Assembly (NCBI GenBank): GCA_943846665.1
Contig: OX044358.1
Span: 310,001 to 374,000 of the forward strand
DNA from: Arcticimaribacter sp002477625
Lineage (GTDB): Bacteria; Bacteroidota; Bacteroidia; Flavobacteriales; Flavobacteriaceae
Length of the DNA: 64,000 nucleotides
Direction of reading: 5' to 3'
The notes under the pieces were generated by a model that saw only the letters and a list, made by a program, of their open reading frames with translations, made no database searches and had not been told where the DNA came from. Of this stretch, positions 61,571 to 64,000 are shown piece after piece; position 1 is the first letter of the stretch, and each line of letters starts with the position of its first letter. A program made the position numbers and the translations under genes.

Positions 61571-62722
61571 TTATTCCTTTGCAAAAGTAGCCAAGGTTTG
61601 TACTAAATAATCTACCTCATCTTGGGTGTTGAATACCGAAAAAGAAAATCGAATCGAAGGTCTCTTACTCAAGGCTGTCGGAACAACTTCTTCCAGCACG
61701 TGTGAGCCTTTGGTACTTCCAGATTGACATGCGCTTCCTTTTGAACAAGCAACTCCATTGAGATCCAAATGAAAATTCAGTAAGCTAGCTTTTTCTTCAG
61801 CAATTGGTAGGGCTACATTTACTAGAGTAAACGTACTGCGTTCCATATCAGAACAACAACCGTTGAAATGAATGTCAGGAAAAGCGCTGGTCAGTTGTTT
61901 GATGGCATGTGCCTTTAGTTCTTTGAGGTATTGTTGCTCTTCATCCAGCTTAGCATAGGCGATTTCGAGTGCCTTGGCCATTCCAACGATGTTGTGTACC
62001 GACTCTGTACCAGCACGAAGACCGCGCTCTTGAGAGCCTCCTAAAATAAAAGGTTGCAAGCCAGAATTCTTGCGAACAAAAGAAAAGCCTACCCCTTTTG
62101 GACCGTGAAATTTATGTGCTGCAGCCGAAAGGAAATCGATTGCGATTTCTTCCAAATTAATCGCATAGTGTCCAACCCCTTGAACAGCGTCTGTATGAAA
62201 CAAAGCGTCGTGTGTTATACAAAGGTTGGATACCCGTTCTAAATCAAGAATGGTTCCAATTTCGTTGTTGATGTGCATCAGACTCACCAGTTTTTTGGAG
62301 TCATCAGCAGCGAGTAAATGGGCTAAATCAGTATAATCAACCGCTCCATCAGAGTTGGTTTTTACATAAAGCACTTTAGCAAGTTTTTGTTCCTCTAAAA
62401 ATTCAACCGCATGCAGAATAGCATGATGTTCAATTCGGGAGGTAATTACGGTTTCAATATCTAAATCTTGAACGGCACAACGCACCAACATATTGTCGGA
62501 TTCTGTACCCCCAGAAGTAAAAATAATTTCTTGTGGGTGGGCATTAAAATGTTTTGCAATACTCTTTCGAGCCGTTTCTATTTGCGTCTTAGCGGAACGC
62601 CCAAAAGCATGGGTAGAAGAAGGATTTCCGAAGGTATCCTTAAGTACATCGTGCATAACATCTACTACTTCTGTTCGTATGGGCGTGGTAGCCGCATTAT
62701 CAAAATAAATATTCTTAACCAT
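61571..62722 (-). CDS. Cysteine desulfurase family protein
   Basis: This 383-residue PLP enzyme of the NifS/IscS family has YFDNAATTPI at the N-terminus, FTSGGTESDNM, and the PLP Lys in LSAAAHKFHGPKGVGF, with the active Cys in the loop SKGSACQSGSTKGSH. It frees sulfur from cysteine for Fe-S or other sulfur pathways. No isc or suf genes are adjacent. It lies 20 bases after the ornithine aminotransferase gene on the same strand. Confidence 0.9.
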   Translation of the reverse strand: MVKNIYFDNAATTPIRTEVVDVMHDVLKDTFGNPSSTHAFGRSAKTQIETARKSIAKHFNAHPQEIIFTSGGTESDNMLVRCAVQDLDIETVITSRIEHHAILHAVEFLEEQKLAKVLYVKTNSDGAVDYTDLAHLLAADDSKKLVSLMHINNEIGTILDLERVSNLCITHDALFHTDAVQGVGHYAINLEEIAIDFLSAAAHKFHGPKGVGFSFVRKNSGLQPFILGGSQERGLRAGTESVHNIVGMAKALEIAYAKLDEEQQYLKELKAHAIKQLTSAFPDIHFNGCCSDMERSTFTLVNVALPIAEEKASLLNFHLDLNGVACSKGSACQSGSTKGSHVLEEVVPTALSKRPSIRFSFSVFNTQDEVDYLVQTLATFAKE

Positions 62723-62742
62723 TCCTTATTTTTTTGTCCCCA

Positions 62743-64000
62743 TTAAGAATCTTGTGGTTCAAACTCTTTTAAGGTTGAAGTAATAATGTGAATACAATCG
62801 AGCAGTTGTTCTTCCGTTATTACAAGAGGTGGGGCAAATCGGATGATGTTTCCGTGTGTAGGTTTGGCAAGTAAGCCCTTATCTCGCAAACGCAAACATA
62901 TATTCCATGCGGTTTTACTGTCTTCAGTATCGTTGATAAGAATTGCATTGAGCAATCCTCTTCCACGAACTAAATTTACAATTTTACTGTCAGCAATGTA
63001 CAGATTCATTTGGGCTCTAAAAAGAGTTCCCAAGGTTCGTGCATTCTGTGTTAATTTTTCATCTCGTATAACTTCTAAAGCAGTCTGCGCTACCAAGGAT
63101 CCCATTGGGTTTCCTCCAAAGGTACTTCCGTGTTGTCCCGGTTGAATTACATCCATAATTGCACGATCGGCCAATACGGCAGAGACCGGATATACACCAC
63201 CGCTCAAAGCCTTACCTAATATCAATAAATCGGGACGGATATAGGTAGCTTCTTGACGTTCACATTGTGCTTCACAACTACAATTGCCGCACACGGCTAA
63301 CAAAGCCCCCGTTCGACCAATTCCGGTTTGAATTTCATCGGCAATCAACAACACATTGTACTGTGTGCAAACGGCACGTGCCTTGGCGATGAAATCTTCA
63401 TCTGGTGTATAAACACCAGCTTCTCCCTGAATGGGTTCTACCAAAAACCCAGCTACATTAGGTTTCGCTTGAAGTACTTTTTCTAAAGCTTCAGTATCGT
63501 TGTACGGTATGTGGATAAACCCTCCCGTATGTGGTCCAAAATGATCCTTGGATCCGGCATCAGATGAGAAGGAGATTATGGTCGTAGTTCTTCCGTGAAA
63601 GTTATTGTCACAAACTACTATCTGTGCTTGACCTTCAGGAATTCCTTTGATGGTATGTCCCCATTTACGGGTGATCTTAATCGCAGTTTCGACACCTTCT
63701 GCTCCAGTATTCATTGGAAGAAGGCTTTCAAAACCGAAGTATTCCGTTGTAAATTTTAGGTATTCTCCCAAACGGTTGTTGTGAAAGGCCCTAGAAGTTA
63801 AGGTCAAAGTAGCCGCTTGATCCTGTATGGTTTTGATTATTTTTGGATGGCAATGCCCTTGGTTTACGGCAGAATAGGCAGACAAAAAGTCGTAGTACTT
63901 TTTGCCTTCGACGTCCCATAAATGAACACCTTCGCCTTTTGCTAATACAACTGGAAGTGGGTGGTAGTCATGAGCCCCATATTGAGCCTCCAAGTCTAAA
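62743..64000 (-). CDS. rocD: Ornithine aminotransferase, 5' end outside the window
   Basis: This PLP-dependent ornithine delta-aminotransferase interconverts ornithine and glutamate semialdehyde. Motifs are YGAHDYHPLPVVLAKGEGV, MNTGAEGVETAIKI, LLIADEIQTGIGRTG and LGKALSGGVYPVSAVLADR with the PLP Lys. A segment CGNCSCEAQC carries four cysteines between the cofactor Asp and Lys motifs. The frame is open to the right edge and the text LDLEAQYGAHDYH implies the true start lies beyond 64000; the TTG at 63993 is internal. Confidence 0.93.
   Translation of the reverse strand, partial: LDLEAQYGAHDYHPLPVVLAKGEGVHLWDVEGKKYYDFLSAYSAVNQGHCHPKIIKTIQDQAATLTLTSRAFHNNRLGEYLKFTTEYFGFESLLPMNTGAEGVETAIKITRKWGHTIKGIPEGQAQIVVCDNNFHGRTTTIISFSSDAGSKDHFGPHTGGFIHIPYNDTEALEKVLQAKPNVAGFLVEPIQGEAGVYTPDEDFIAKARAVCTQYNVLLIADEIQTGIGRTGALLAVCGNCSCEAQCERQEATYIRPDLLILGKALSGGVYPVSAVLADRAIMDVIQPGQHGSTFGGNPMGSLVAQTALEVIRDEKLTQNARTLGTLFRAQMNLYIADSKIVNLVRGRGLLNAILINDTEDSKTAWNICLRLRDKGLLAKPTHGNIIRFAPPLVITEEQLLDCIHIITSTLKEFEPQDS

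Noticed and set aside
1..64000. Mobile elements, prophage, CRISPR arrays, toxin-antitoxin or restriction genes
   Set aside because: I looked for transposase, integrase, regularly spaced repeats and defence-system motifs and found none; gene content and strand organisation are those of a stable chromosome.

Overview
The window comes from a member of the Bacteroidota, most likely a marine Flavobacteriaceae. The evidence is AT-rich sequence, promoters of the Bacteroidota type (TAnnTTTG at -7, in the best cases with TTG about 18-19 bases upstream), almost no Shine-Dalgarno sequences, and many family-restricted genes (DUF4290, DUF2911, START-like, fused CcsBA, a 6S-Flavo-like RNA, flavobacterial ornithine aminotransferase). 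It is chromosomal and mostly housekeeping. I see no insertion sequence, prophage, integrase or CRISPR array.

Layout. 1-6.2 kb: a frameshifted catalase-peroxidase that runs off the left edge, an acyl-CoA dehydrogenase, a SulP anion transporter and an HxlR regulator. 6.5-16.4 kb: ABC-F ATPase, secreted zinc metalloprotease, TerB-like protein, a lipoprotein/EamA pair, fused cytochrome c maturation protein CcsBA, a decayed truncated haemoglobin. 16.5-24.8 kb: the DUF2520-KdsC-Maf set, a secreted protein, PIG-L deacetylase, a 33-residue membrane peptide overlapping an SSS symporter, a frameshifted small membrane protein, Dabb and GNAT genes. 25.8-33.0 kb: a compact eight-gene operon holding four photolyase/cryptochrome paralogues plus an SRPBCC protein, a short-chain dehydrogenase, a DUF2256 zinc-ribbon protein and a TIGR03643 protein. 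33-42.5 kb: MurA, DUF4290, DUF493, P-loop ATPase, RecQ, Fmt, HU, YqgE and others. 42.5-52.2 kb: tRNA-Met, flavin reductase, TrxB, PckA, AlkB-like monooxygenase, EamA and TSUP transporters, Acs, DUF983, CutC. 52.3-64 kb: Tat-exported glycosylasparaginase, a GMC oxidoreductase with its subunit-3 partner, an aquaglyceroporin, then RNase Y, 6S RNA, ZapA and a coiled-coil protein, ACT protein, M23 peptidase, cysteine desulfurase and ornithine aminotransferase, which runs off the right edge.

The photolyase operon is the most distinctive feature. It joins canonical CPD-photolyase-like, CRY-DASH and Fe-S photolyase genes to a highly divergent fourth paralogue and two very small uncharacterised proteins, behind a 12-bp inverted repeat that looks like an operator. 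This suggests a light/UV response unit whose accessory proteins have no known role.

A second theme is gene decay or base-level error. katG, a truncated haemoglobin, a small membrane protein and two remnants all show small indels, several in homopolymers. Read-level checking is needed to separate true pseudogenes from assembly errors.
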